A stretch of 64,000 bases of DNA from Rhizophagus irregularis (taxonomy: Eukaryota; Glomeromycota; Glomeromycetes; Glomerales; Glomeraceae): contig NC_089429.1 in NCBI RefSeq assembly GCF_026210795.1, positions 1,240,001-1,304,000 of the forward strand, read 5' to 3'. Made by a program: the position numbers and the translations under genes. Position 1 is the first letter of the stretch, and each line of letters begins with the position of its first letter. The notes beneath the pieces were generated by a model. The model did no database searches and had not been told where the DNA came from. It saw only the letters and a program-made list of their open reading frames with translations. Shown here one piece after another: positions 1-12,200 of this stretch.

Positions 1-1340
1 TACTCTTTTAGCTAAATATAATGAAGATATTTACAATGCAGATGAAACAGGACTATTTTTTCGGATGAACCAAAACATACTCTTGGTTCAAGTAAGATTT
101 CCGGGTGAAAACAAGTAAGAGATTTATATTAAATAATAATTGATCTCTTATTAAAAAATGATTTATCTTGATTAGTGTTGGTCTCCGTAAATAGTTGTAA
201 GTCCAAAAGTCAAGTAAATATAATTTTTGTAAATCAGAATTACTATCTTTTAGCTAACCACAATAGTGTAGTATTTACCTGTTACAGCCAATTTACAGCT
301 TACGTTTATAATATTACAACTACTAAAGGTCGTAATTCGATATATAATAATCGTTACTTATGGCAACCAAAGCCGCATTTCAATTCATTTATGTAGTAAT
401 TCTACAGATTCTCATAAATTTTCACCGCTTGTGATTGGGAAATCAAACACGCTTGTTTTAAAAATATCAACAAGGCTTCTTTTCTTGTAACTTATTATGC
501 CAATTCCAAAGCATGGATAAGGTCAGATATTTTCGTTGAGTGGCTTCACATCTTGATAACTGGTTTCGTATAATGGATTGATAAAGATAGTTCTGATTTA
601 AATGAGGATGAAAAAAAAGCAACAAAAAGCCTAATATTAAACTTACTAATATTGAGTTTATTTATCTTCCTCCAAACACGACCGCCCACCTTCAGCAAAT
701 GGATGCTGGAATTATCCACAGTTTTAAATCCAAGTATAAACGAGAATTTTATAAGCATCTGATTCAACAATTTGATAATGGGATAGATCGAAAAAGTAAA
801 TGTAAATTTTTTTAATTACTTTTATAAACTTTATTTTATTTGATCATTTAATTTATTTCTAATTATAAAATTATTAAAATTATTATAATCAAAAATTAAT
901 AAATGTTTCAGAATATATAGCTGAAGCGTGGGAAAATGTTACTCCAACAACCATTCAGGTATACTTCCAGCTTCCGATTTTCTTGTCAATATGCAAGATT
1001 TTGAAATAGATAATGAATCAGATGAATTAGATGGAATTAATATTGGTTGTTTGCCAGAAGTTGATGAATTACGAGAATATCTCCGAATACTTTGTCAAGA
1101 TATTCCGACTGTAGAACAACCCAATGATGAACAAATCATTAATTTGTTGCAGAATGAAGACGAAAGTGATGATGATAGTTCAGATGAAGACGTACTGCTA
1201 GTATCAGAAAAACAAGTTGATGCATTAAAAATATTTATTAATTATTTTGAGCAACAAGAATTTTAACGTTGATAATTTACGTATTTTTCAAAAATATTTG
1301 AGAATGGCTAGAATTAGAGAGATAAATTTGAAAAAACAAA
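1..1340 (+). pseudogene. Relic of a pogo/Tigger-like DDE transposase
   Basis: The left edge translates to the DDE hallmark NADETGLFFRM (about 38-70), followed by a Pro-Lys-His-Thr-Leu stretch. About 300 bp later the reading resumes with PLVIGKS (about 430-450), then LPPNTTAHLQQMDAG (about 660-715), and a C-terminal acidic tail in the 928-1266 frame, where EDESDDDSSDEDVLL is followed by an amphipathic segment. This is the order expected for DDE superfamily endonucleases of pogo/Tigger (CENP-B-like) transposons. The frame breaks several times: a stop near 104, shifts around 480-560, between 800 and 950, and again at 1264. A repeat copy sits at 160-365. The N-terminal DNA-binding part lies outside the window. 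It is clearly inactive; the family call is secure, the exact subfamily is not. Confidence 0.8.
160..365 (+). repeat. Dispersed repeat inserted in transposase relic (copy 1)
   Basis: The interval from GGTCTCC near 171 through GTAATTC near 345 recurs in inverse orientation at about 29990-30185. Both copies contain AAATCAGAATTAC, a TTAGCTAACCA(A/C)AATAGTGT block and ACGTTTATAATATT. The copy lies between two conserved blocks of the transposase relic, so it looks like an insertion, or an intron that has spread. Ends are approximate and no target duplication could be fixed. Confidence 0.6.
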
Positions 1341-2147
1341 GCACTCTATATGTTTTTTTAGAAAATAGTATCAAATCGTTTATTTTAGTAATTAATATCG
1401 TTACAATATAATATAATCATCAGGAATAGGTAATATAATAGTAATAAAGGAGTTTCGTTACGCAAAATGCAAATACATTTTTTGTGATCGATAGGCGGAA
1501 GATTAAATATATATATTCATTTGAACATTAAAAATTTATATATAATCACATCACTCAAATGTGTGACTATATGAATAGAGGGGCTAACTGTATTCGCAAC
1601 TACAATCCAAGTACGAATTTGACTCAATACCCAAATCTTCGACGCCCTCAAATGTCAAGATGACACCTTCTCCAAGTGATGATGAATCATCTCCCAAAAA
1701 CAAACGTATGAAACAAACCATCACCTATAGAGTGATAATCAGATTATGGAGTGATTATTTAGATCATAGAGTGGTAATCAGATTATATGGTTGTACCATA
1801 ACTAGTCTAAGTGGACTCCGTTATTAGTTTTTTAAAATGCAACTATACTATATAAATCTCGTGCAAATTAAATATATTACATAACTGTTAAACAATGTAA
1901 AATAAATATTTCATCATCACCCGACAATTCGTTATCGTTGGCTAATGTACACAAGGTTTTTGGTGTAACCATATTTGTTGTTGCGAAAGCAATTATTTAT
2001 CATATTTATCATCACTATGGTCATACAGAATATTACGCGAATTTTGTATAAATAAAATCTCACCAACTAAATTTTTTGACATTGTGAAAATTTATATCAA
2101 ATAATAAACATTATTTTCGTTATTATTTTTTTTTTTGGGATAAAAGT
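1341..2147. other. Spacer upstream of F-box gene
   Basis: No supported gene. It holds a short imperfect direct repeat (AGAGTGATAATCAGATTAT near 1730 and AGAGTGGTAATCAGATTAT near 1769) and a TATA-like CTATATAAATC near 1850, about 300 bp before the F-box start. A poly-T run lies just before the gene. Confidence 0.5.
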
Positions 2148-3623
2148 ATGTCCAAACTCAATAAAGATGTTCTTTCCCTAATATTTGATTTATTACAAGA
2201 TGATTCAAGATCCCTCTTTTCATGTCTAATGGTGAATAAACTTTGGTGTGAAACTATTATTCCAATTTTATGGAGGAATCCTTGGCGTTATGCTAGTATT
2301 AATTATAGTAATAAAAGTTATTTATTCACCATTATTTCTTATTATTTATCTAATGATATTAAAGAATTCTTAATGAAGAAAGGAATCCAATTATCAACGA
2401 TTTCATCCAAATCACTATCTTTTGATTATTTATCATTCTGTAGAAGTATCAATATAAATACTTTAAATATTATAATATCAATTGGTTCTTCATTAGCATT
2501 TAATCAATTTCTTTTACAACAAGAATTTTACATCCTCTTCATGAGAAAATTACCCGAGTTGAAGTGCTTAGATATGAGGTCAATTGAACATCAAATATTT
2601 TATTTTCCAGAAGCAAAAACTCGCTTTAAAACATTATGTGAATTAAAATGTGATACATCTATTGATTCTTCATATTTTTATGGATTAGCATGTATTTGTC
2701 AATATATACAGAGTATCATCATTATTAATGTAAAAACTGAGTCCAATCCTGGACTTGTTAAATTAATTGAAGTTCAAAAGAATCTCAAGTATTTTGAATG
2801 GATTGATGATTTTAATGATGATGATTTAGCAGATCCTTATAAAGATATCTTTCTTGAATTAGAAAAAAAGGGAGATATTCTCAATCATTTAGTATTATTT
2901 TTTCAATGGATTGAAGGTCTTGATTATCATTATAAATCAATGCAAAACTTACTCCCAAAACTTCATAAAATAAAAACCTTAATAATTAATGACATCAGTT
3001 TTGTTGACGAAACCCTATCAAAATTATTAGTTTATAATGATCTTGAAACTCTTAATGTAAGTTACATTACAGTATATGAAGCTTCTATCATAATCGAAAA
3101 TAGTGGGGGACGTCTTAAAGAAGTATCATTAAAACCTTGTAGATTTTTAATGTGTGCAAGTAATTTTAGTGTGGACTCTCTCATTTTTATCCGTAAAATT
3201 TATGAAAATTGTCCTTTAATCGAAAGTCTTTCACTTTCATTTTCATTATCAAAAGATCATCTCACTGAACTTGAAAATTTACTAAAAGTTTGTCAAAATT
3301 TGAAATCATTATTATTAATTAGAACAAATATGTATGAAAAAGGAAGTGAAGAAAATTTATTAAAATTATTAATTAAATCAGCACCAAATAATTTAAGAGA
3401 ACTTAGATTTCTTATTAAATTTGAATTCTCTTTGAAAGTCTTTGAGGAATTTTTAAAAGAATGGAGAGGACGACCTGCACTTTCTATATTAACATCTGAT
3501 CCTATTTATGAAAATGAAGATTATAAAAATTTGATTAATAATTATAAAAATGAAGGAATAATTAAAGCTTTTAAGGTAGAATCTATATGGAATATAGAAA
3601 ATATGAACTTCAAAATACAATGA
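2148..3623 (+). CDS. F-box protein with leucine-rich-repeat-like body
   Basis: Single-exon gene of 491 residues. Residues about 3-45 form an F-box-like helix set (start MSKLNKDVLSLIFDLL, then CLMVNKLWCETIIPILWRNPW), with the Trp-Cys and Leu-Trp signatures seen in fungal F-box families. The rest is rich in regularly spaced Leu, Ile and Asn typical of divergent LRR bodies. By family knowledge such proteins bind Skp1 through the F-box and present substrates to SCF ubiquitin ligases through the repeats; the substrate is unknown. The ATG follows a poly-T/A stretch and the F-box begins at once, which supports this start. It is more diverged from the other F-box genes here than they are from one another. 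No break is visible. Confidence 0.85.
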   Translation: MSKLNKDVLSLIFDLLQDDSRSLFSCLMVNKLWCETIIPILWRNPWRYASINYSNKSYLFTIISYYLSNDIKEFLMKKGIQLSTISSKSLSFDYLSFCRSININTLNIIISIGSSLAFNQFLLQQEFYILFMRKLPELKCLDMRSIEHQIFYFPEAKTRFKTLCELKCDTSIDSSYFYGLACICQYIQSIIIINVKTESNPGLVKLIEVQKNLKYFEWIDDFNDDDLADPYKDIFLELEKKGDILNHLVLFFQWIEGLDYHYKSMQNLLPKLHKIKTLIINDISFVDETLSKLLVYNDLETLNVSYITVYEASIIIENSGGRLKEVSLKPCRFLMCASNFSVDSLIFIRKIYENCPLIESLSLSFSLSKDHLTELENLLKVCQNLKSLLLIRTNMYEKGSEENLLKLLIKSAPNNLRELRFLIKFEFSLKVFEEFLKEWRGRPALSILTSDPIYENEDYKNLINNYKNEGIIKAFKVESIWNIENMNFKIQ

Positions 3624-6084
3624 TATCATGTTTTTAATTATGATTTAACGTTAATAAAAGATTTTATTTTATAAAAGTTTAATGTGATTCTTATTACTTC
3701 CACATATGTAAAATTTTGTTTGTTAACGATCATAATACAATCAAGGATTAATATAACAAATACTTAACTAATATGATACTTATTCTTAGATTTCTGAGCT
3801 GGATCAAAGTTATCAAAGTTTTCAATAGTCAGCTGCTATTTTCGTCAATTTTTTGTTACTAGTCGGTCAGTAGTATTTTAGTTATAGACTTTTTATTAAA
3901 GAAAATTATTTTTTTAAGCAATGAATATTCTTTCTTAGTATACCAATTTATAGACTCAAAATAACGCTTACAGAATAAATATATTTTATAGTTGAAATAC
4001 TCAATTACTTGTGTCCTAACCTGATTATACATCTTGATCGAAAAGTTTAGATAGAAATAATAAATATAATTTACATATAATATTCAATTGAAACATAGAT
4101 TGAGCTACAGTATCTACTATCTAGTATATCGACTGTTTATATACACAGTAAGTATGACAATTAACGAAATTATACGCCATTTATATGATCATTTAATAAA
4201 AAATGTAGTGAATGAAATAATAATGAACATCATCCAATGGATCCACCAACTTCAATAGTAGTGTTATAATACTCATCATCTTCTAGACTTCATTATAATT
4301 TTGACTTGAAAAAATTGTTTGTACATTACTATTATTGTCAGATTAAATTGTCCGAAGCGGGAGCGGAGGATTTTTACATAACTACGCAAAATGCAATGTT
4401 CGTCGTGAATTTACACGCACGTGATCAGGTGTATGTACCTTAAATTTTGATATTGTTAACCTACTTTTTTGACTTATTATTTGCTTAGGCTTTGTTATTC
4501 TTAAATTTTGTTAAACTTTAGATTGGACTTATATTGAATTATTTGGATTTAACCTAATCTTTATTTTACAAGAAAAATTTATCTCGAAAACAAAGTTAAT
4601 TAGTATATATAATCAATCTCAATGATGTTCTTTTTAAATCGTTGTCGTTTGAAGACTTCAAAATATAAAAAATCCAAAAAGTTTCGAGAGACTGTTTGAA
4701 GAAAGGTGATTAATTTCAATGATTTCTTAATACAATTTTATTTTATTATCATAAACAATTAAATTATTATTTGATTTCAGTATTTAATTTATTACCACAA
4801 TTATATTGTTAACACAATTACTCTCCAGAACCGTGAACGCTTCGGACGTTTAACGGTCACCGTTGTCTAATTAATTAAACACAAGAGTAAGTGAGCAAAT
4901 AAAAATTTAATGTTGAACAAACGAACAGCTAGCAAATGATCCATACGACCATACCACACTCATACTAGTTATTTAAATATAAAGTTCTTATTATGTAAAT
5001 ATTAGAAATAAAAATATAATATAATTAAATGATTTATAACTTGCATTAATGCATTCTATATTAATGATTTTTCTTTAGTTAGTTTAAATGTTACATAAAT
5101 GTACCTACCTTTTAACAGTGACTAGTACGATAGTACCCAATAAAGAAACGAAAACAAAAAATAATATTTATATCAACCTTAATGCAATAATGATTTATTT
5201 GTAAAGGTAAACTTTCGAAGAATTACTTGTGTTCATTGTAGTCAAATTATTACAATTTTTTTTTTATTTGCAATGCTAAATTTTTGCACTTTAAGCATGC
5301 ATGTATCGATCAATTTTCTCGAAATGACAATTAATTATAACGTTAAATCAATTAAAGAAAAACATATACCTCAAAAAGATTAAGATGAACGTTGGTTAGG
5401 AAGATACAATCGTAAGCACAATTTGTAACATGTAAAGCCTCGTATATTGATAGATACTACGAGCACAAGGTTAATTCAGGGAAGAAATTAATAAATACTC
5501 TATAGAAAAGAAATTGATAAAATAATAAATGGAGAGTGTAACAAGTATGGTATGATGTTAGTGTGTCAAGGTATATGGTAAAAGTATGGCAAAAGTATAA
5601 TATACCCATAATTTTTTTTTAACCATTTTATTAATTATTATATTCGAAGTCAGTGAATAATACAAAAATACATAAAGTAAAGAATAAATTACTGATAGCC
5701 CTATAACTAACCAGTCTATCTAAAAGGACTATAACTAACTAATAAAAAATAAATTCTAATTGTTGAATTTAAAACTAATTGTTCGTTTGGTTACTAAACT
5801 AAAAAAAAAACATTTTTACGAAATTTTTTTGATATTTTCCTGTGTTTTTGAATTTCTACCTATTCTATAATAAACTTGCTACAACTAATACATTGGTAAC
5901 GCTAAATACGAAATAATATAAAATATTAAAAATAAAGCCTAATTAATTCCCGTTAAACGGAAACGTATTAGAATAATAGCCAAAAATTCTTCACTTGACT
6001 ACGATAATCTGTAACCCTTTTCCAACGAAGAAAAAACCTTGACCTTACTTTCAAATTTGTTTACTGTTGAACGACATATTGTTT
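3624..6084. other. Gene-poor AT-rich spacer
   Basis: I see no coding region with consistent protein-like content on either strand. Slightly GC-richer islands occur near 4350-4440 and 4825-4865 but do not resolve into known features. Confidence 0.5.
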
Positions 6085-6400
6085 ATTCGCTATCAGAGTC
6101 GGCTCTGCTTCCCTGAACTGTCACAACGCGTTTCTTATTTTCGTTCAATTTTTCAGTTTCTGATTCCACTTATCTTTTCCTTTACTTATTGTGTCTTCTT
6201 TACCGCTAATCTTGTTAATTTTTTCACTAAAATTGTTGTTTAATTGGTTGAATTTTTCGACTACTTCTTTACTCGGCACTGTTGAAACCATTGATACTAG
6301 GACTCGATAACGCATCTTCAAATTGTTCGTCCTCCGATGGAGGATGTGAACATACCCATAATTCACATGGCACGCATACGTACATATTATTTACCGATAT
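6085..6400 (-). pseudogene. Degenerate coding fragment, unknown protein
   Basis: Read on the minus strand, two overlapping frames give protein-like text: an acidic Ser-rich piece (PPSEDEQFEDALSSPS, about 6290-6350), a Lys/Asn-rich piece (KEVVEKFNQLNNNFSEKINK, about 6205-6275) and a terminal piece (VVTVQGSRADSDSE then stop, about 6088-6130). They lie in different frames, so at least two frameshifts separate them. I do not recognise the family. It ends about 60 bp before the foldback element at 6467. Confidence 0.4.
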
Positions 6401-6466
6401 TTTCTGAATAATATTTAGGTATGATACGATATAAAATATTTGAGAAAATATAGTGGTAAATTTAAT

Positions 6467-6760
6467 CCCTATAAAAAAAGAAAATTCGGAATTTGTCCTG
6501 AAAAGTATGGAAAATGTCCGGAAACTTTCCGTGCGTCCGGAAAACATTCGGAAACGGTCATGTTTTGGAACATTTTCCGGACGCTCGATTCTGGACAAAT
6601 TCTGGACAAATTCTGGAGTGTCAAGAAAATGTCTGGAATTTGTGCGTCCGGAAAGTGTTCCAAAACGTGACCGTTTCCGAATGTTTTCCGGACGCACGGA
6701 AAATTTCCGGACATTTTCCATACTTTTCAGGACAAATTCCGAATTTTCTTTTTTATAGGG
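6467..6760. mobile_element. Foldback element (long inverted repeats)
   Basis: Two arms of about 125 bp (6467-6591 and 6637-6760) are reverse complements with only a handful of mismatches, around a centre of about 45 bp. The arms start CCCTATAAAAAA and contain repeated TCCGGA motifs. AAT flanks both ends (6464-6466 and 6761-6763), a possible 3-bp target duplication. Overlapping open frames on both strands here are only a by-product of the palindrome. Confidence 0.75.
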
Positions 6761-7086
6761 AATTCAGTTATTTGCATTAATAAATACTGTATGATTATCA
6801 TATTGCCACGTTAGTTACTAAAAAAGTAAATAATTATTTTAACGATTAGTTATTTGTTAATAATCGTAAAAACAAGAAATTATAAATTCAAATTATATAA
6901 TGTGTATTTTAGTAAGCATTACGTTATCTCGCTATAACAACATCTTCGGCATTGATATCGTGTAACTATCATGTGTTATGTGTAACATCCCGTGTATCTG
7001 CATTAAACCGTGCATGCTATGTTAAGCTAATAATAGAACTGCGTTACACAGAATCATCCAAACTGATAATTGTTACATCACTCGGC

Positions 7087-7096
7087 CTATAAAAGA
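7087..7096 (+). promoter_or_regulatory. TATA-like box of valyl-tRNA synthetase gene
   Basis: CCTATAAAAG lies 38-47 bp before the ATG. This is a sequence match only; a start so close would give a very short leader. Confidence 0.4.
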
Positions 7097-7133
7097 TTTT
7101 CAATACTTTTCCTCCATTTTTTTTCTTGGAAAT

Positions 7134-10100
7134 ATGTTTTCGAGTCTTTTTTTTAATATAAGAAAAAATTATAGCTTTAAAAGGAATAATAATTTTTTTT
7201 TTCATAAATTTCATCAAAAATTTACAAATTTATCAGAAAATTATGAAATAAAATCAAAAATATTACAAAATAATGTACAAAAACCGTCAAAAAAATTAGG
7301 AAGAAGTTATGATCCAGTAAGATTAATTAAGATAAAAAAAAAAAAATAACTAAATACATAATTAAAAAATTTTTAATAATAATATTATTAAACCTTTTCA
7401 ATTTTTGTAAAGGCCATAGTTGAACAGGGATGGTATGATTGGTGGGATCATAAAGGTATGCTCAATTAAACAATTAAATCATATAATTATCAAATTTTTA
7501 TTTATTTATTATTTAATTAAGGATTCTTTGGATCAACGAATTTGGATTATGAGGATCAAAAAAATTTTATTATGCTTTCACCACCTCCAAACGTTACAGG
7601 ATCTTTACACATAGGACATGCGTTGACATTTAGTATACAAGTAAGAAAAAGAATAAATAATCTAATATTGATCTATCGGTTATTTATAAAATGTTGGAAT
7701 TAAAATAATATTTTTGATAGGATGCTTTAAGTAGATGGTATCGAATGTCTGGATATAATGTGTCTTGGATACCTGGAACAGATCATGCTGGTATTGGAAT
7801 GCAATCGGTTATCGAAAAAAAACTTTTCAATGAAAGAAATGTAGTATTGAATGATATTTATTAATATTTGTGATAAAAGAAAAATTTAAACAATAAAAAT
7901 TTTACCTGATAGATTACTCGACATGATCTTGGAAGAGAGAATTTTGTCAAGGAAGTTTGGAATTGGCGTGAACTTCATGGTGACAAGATAATTAAGCAAT
8001 TGGTGATTAACAGATTTATCCTTTTTTTTATATTATTTTATTCATTAAATTAACGTTGTTTATATTATTTAAGAGACGTTTGGGTTCTTCATTGGATTGG
8101 AATAATTTATTTTTTACAATGGATGCTCCACGCTCAAAAGCAGTAACGAATGCGTTCATTAAATTGTATAATGATGGAATGATTTATCGGGATACTCGAT
8201 TAGTAAATTGGTGTTGTGCTTTAGGAACTGTTATTTCCGATATCGAAGTAAGATAAACTTTTTTTATTATTATTAGTAAGTTTATATTGTATTCAAATAT
8301 TTTAACCATGATTTCGCAAAGGTAGATTACAAATCTATTTCCGAACAGACTTTTTTGAAATTACCTGGAAGAGAAGAGGAGTAATTAGAAGATTCAAATT
8401 TTTTCCTACACTATTTTGTGGCAAATAATGATTAATTATTTTTATAACATTTTTTTATTTAAGAGTTGAGTTCGGTGTTCTTCATAGATTCGCGTATCCT
8501 TTAGCTGATAGTATGTCTAATGTGAAAGAATTAGTTGTGGCCACGACGAGGATTGAAACAATTTTAGGAGATACTGCTGTTGCTATACATCCTGATGACC
8601 TTCGTTACAAGGTATGAATTAAAAAAAAATTAAACGCAATTCAAGTTATATTGCTAAATTTCTTATAAATATTATAGAGTTTACATGGAAAATATGTTAT
8701 GCATCCTCTGCTTAATAAAAGAATTCCAATTGTGTGTGATCCTGAACTTGTTGATATGGAATTTGGAACGGGTGTTGTAAAGGTAAACGAATGAATATAT
8801 GTATAAATATGGCTTTTTAAATTATAAGATTCATTATTATAATATATTTGCACTAGGTAACGCCTGCACATGATACGAATGATTATGCTTGTGCTCGTAG
8901 GAATAAGTTGCCTATTATAAATATATTTAATAAGAATGGGACATTAAATGATAACTGTGGGATAACCGATTTGATTGTAAGTCGAGAGGGAGTCATTAGT
9001 TGCTTTTATTATTTTAAAAGAGAATTACTGTATTAATCTCATAAAATTTAAATTCCTTTTGGATTAAACAGAATAAGGATAGATTCGATGTACGCAAAAT
9101 CATCATTGACGTATTGCAATTTTTGGGATTTTATCGTGGAAAAGATACGAAGCATGAAATGAGGATCGCAATATGTTCTCGATCCGGAGATGTGATTGAA
9201 CCTTTATTACAACCTCAGTGGTAAAGTCATGAATATTTGAAATTTAAAATTCATTCATGATTGTCTAATATATATATATATATAATGTGTTTTTTCAGGT
9301 ATTTAAAATGTAAAGACATGGCTCAGAGAGCTTTACGTGATGTTGAAAGTGAAAAGATCGTAATCAAACCAAATTACCATACCGAAGAATGGAATAGATG
9401 GCTATGTGTGTATTAAAACATGATGTAGACGTACTTTTTTAACGTTATTAACTATGATTCAAAATTTTTATAACATAGGGAATATACAGGATTGGTGTAT
9501 ATCAAGACAATTATGGTGGGGTCATCCTATTCCTGTATATCATTTATCATACGAAGGTCAACCAACCAGTAAGTTATTATAAATATTAATTATATTAATT
9601 TTTTTTTAAAAAAAAATACTTAAATAAATTAATAAATAAATTATTATTTCATTATTTATTTAGGTGATGGTTTGTGGTTTGCTGCTGCTTCAACTAATGA
9701 GGCTGATCAGCTTGTCAAAGAATACTTTAAACAAAATAATATCTCATTACAGACTAATTATGCTTTGAAACAGGTAAGGATAATTGTTATTTTATTTTCT
9801 AAAAATTTATTTTTAACAAGTAACAACTTTATTTTAGGATGATGACGTATTAGATACTTGGTTTTCATCAGCTCTATTACCTTTATCCGCTTTACACTGG
9901 AATGGAAGTAATGAAATTCCCGTATGTACTTCGTTTATTATAGCGGATTATTTTTAGAATAAATCAATAATTTAAGAATAACAATTCACTTTTAATAGAT
10001 AAATTATCCCACAGATATGGTTGAGTCAGGATTTGATATTTTGTTTTTCTGGATATCTAGAATGACAATGTTGTGTACGTATTTTTCTGGAAAACCACCT

Positions 10101-12039
10101 TTTAAAAATATTTTATTACATGCGATGGTAAATATTTTTTTTAAAATTATATAATTAATTTTTTAAAAAAATTTATCAATGTTCTTTTTTGTAAATTATT
10201 AGGTTCGGGATTCAAAAGGACGTAAAATGTCAAAATCACTTGGGAATGTTATAGATCCGATACATGTAATTGAGGGTGTAACGTTAAAAGAAATGCAACA
10301 AGGATTATACAATAGTAATCTTCCAAAAAATGAAATAAATGAAAGCGTTGAATTGTTAGAAAAAGAATTTCCTGAAGGTATCAAAGCATGTGGAACTGAT
10401 TCTTTAAGATTTAGTCTAATATTCTATACACAACAGGTAAATTAGACAAAAATTAGATGGTTAATTTATTACAAAAAATTTCGTAAATTAACACTTTTTT
10501 TTTTGGAATAGACACGTCAAATTAATTTAGATATAACGAACGTTGTATCATCAGGAAACTTTTGCAACAAAATATGGAATTTATTTAAATTTGCACATGA
10601 AAGATTCGATTCATTAAATCATACTATATCAATATACAAAACAATATCAGATTCTTCACTATGCGGATTTACCGAACATTTATCATTAGTTGATAAATAT
10701 ATATTATCCAAATTAGCTAATACAGTAATATGCTCTCAAAATGGATTTCAAAAATTAGAGTTACATGAAGTAACTGATATACTTAGAAATTTTATTATCG
10801 GAGATTTGTGTGGTGTTTATTTGGAATTTATTAAACCAGTCTTATACGGAAATCAGGGAAATATCGATGTAAAAGTAAGTAGTTGTTTACGTGCTTATAT
10901 AATTGACGATTAATAATTACGAATATTTTCTTATATTTTATTTATTTTATTAGGCACAAAAAGCTGCGTTAAAGGTTTTGGAAATATGTTTGGATACTTC
11001 TTTAAGATTACTTCACCCTTTTATGCCATTTATTACTGAGGTATGGCATTATTTATTTATCATTTTTTTTTTTAAAAAAAAAGAGTGGAAATCTAACGAA
11101 TAATTACCTATTGATTCCGATTAATGCATAATCTTTAATTAAATTCCGTTATTTTTATTAGGAATTATGGCAAAGTCTAGTGAATCAGTCAGAAAATAAA
11201 TCTTTACCAGAATCGATTATGTTGGCTGAATATCCTAAAATAAAAGATTTTAATACATGGAAAGATAATAAAGTTGAAGACGCTATGCAGGTAAATCAAA
11301 AATATTTTTATTTTTTATAGGTTTTATAGATTTTAAGGAACCGGACTCAACGGACTCAATACCTTCTCATTATTTTTATATATTTAGACCGTTTTAGGTG
11401 TTATCCGTGCTTCACGTTCTCTAAGACAAAGAAATAACATACCATTAGGACACCCTTTACCTTTTACGATATGGACCAATGATCAAGAATTGATAAGTAA
11501 TCAAGGTCCGATTAAAAAATATTTTAATGATATACAAAAATTTATTCAAGCCTCTGAAATTAAGATTATTGATTCGCAGGTAAATTTTTTAATCTTTACA
11601 AGTTAATTATTTTAATTAGATAATTTATTTAAAATACTTTTTTATTTTTAGGATGAAAATTTATTAAGTAACTTTACAGTTAGTTTCATATCATCGAATC
11701 TTAAAGTATACGTACCAATATCATCTATATATGAAATTCAATCGTCTTTACAAAAAAAAAATAATACAGATAAAGATGAACAATTTAAAAATTTGAATAA
11801 AAAATTGGATAAAGTTAATATAGAATTGGATTCATTAAAGAATAAGACAGAAAATCCCGAATATGAAATAAAAGCTCCTAAAATTGCTAAAGAGAAAGAT
11901 AGGTATGTATTTGAAGAATTATTTTATAAATTATTTTTGATAACGCATGCTCTAATTTATAAATATATTTAGGAAAAAATATGAATCCTTAATTGAACAA
12001 AGAAATGTGTTACAAAAGAACATTGATTTGATAAAGTGA
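7134..12039 (+). CDS. VAS1: Valyl-tRNA synthetase, 23 exons, probable mitochondrial presequence
   Basis: Class I aminoacyl-tRNA synthetase charging tRNA-Val. Exons inferred from GT-AG sites and frame: 7134-7316, 7413-7455, 7522-7640, 7721-7840, 7913-8002, 8074-8247, 8322-8380, 8464-8611, 8678-8782, 8857-8976, 9072-9220, 9299-9405, 9479-9568, 9664-9773, 9838-9921, 9999-10127, 10203-10436, 10512-10874, 10954-11040, 11162-11290, 11388-11579, 11652-11902, 11973-12039. They join to 1050 codons plus stop without a break. Visible signatures are the HIGH motif (about residue 105, in [13 protein letters not shown]), GTDHAGI, editing-domain segments, [16 protein letters not shown] (618-622) and a C-terminal Lys-rich coiled coil after about 985. 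The N-terminus is basic and Phe/Asn-rich with few acids, like a mitochondrial presequence. Fungi often encode both cytosolic and mitochondrial enzymes from one gene, so dual targeting by an alternative start is possible. Confidence 0.95.
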
Positions 12040-12200
12040 TATTAGTAATTGTCGTATTGTTTATAGAAAAAAAAAAATTTTTTTTTTTATTAAATAAATG
12101 TTAATTATGAAATAAAAATACAAAATTTCATCATAATATATAATTAATACAAATTTTCTTAAATTCTATTTTATAATTTTTTTTTTAAATAATATTTTTT

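Noticed and set aside
6440-6780. Several overlapping open frames on both strands with repeated Met-Ser-Gly-Asn text
   Set aside because: They are mirror readings of the 294-bp foldback, not genes.
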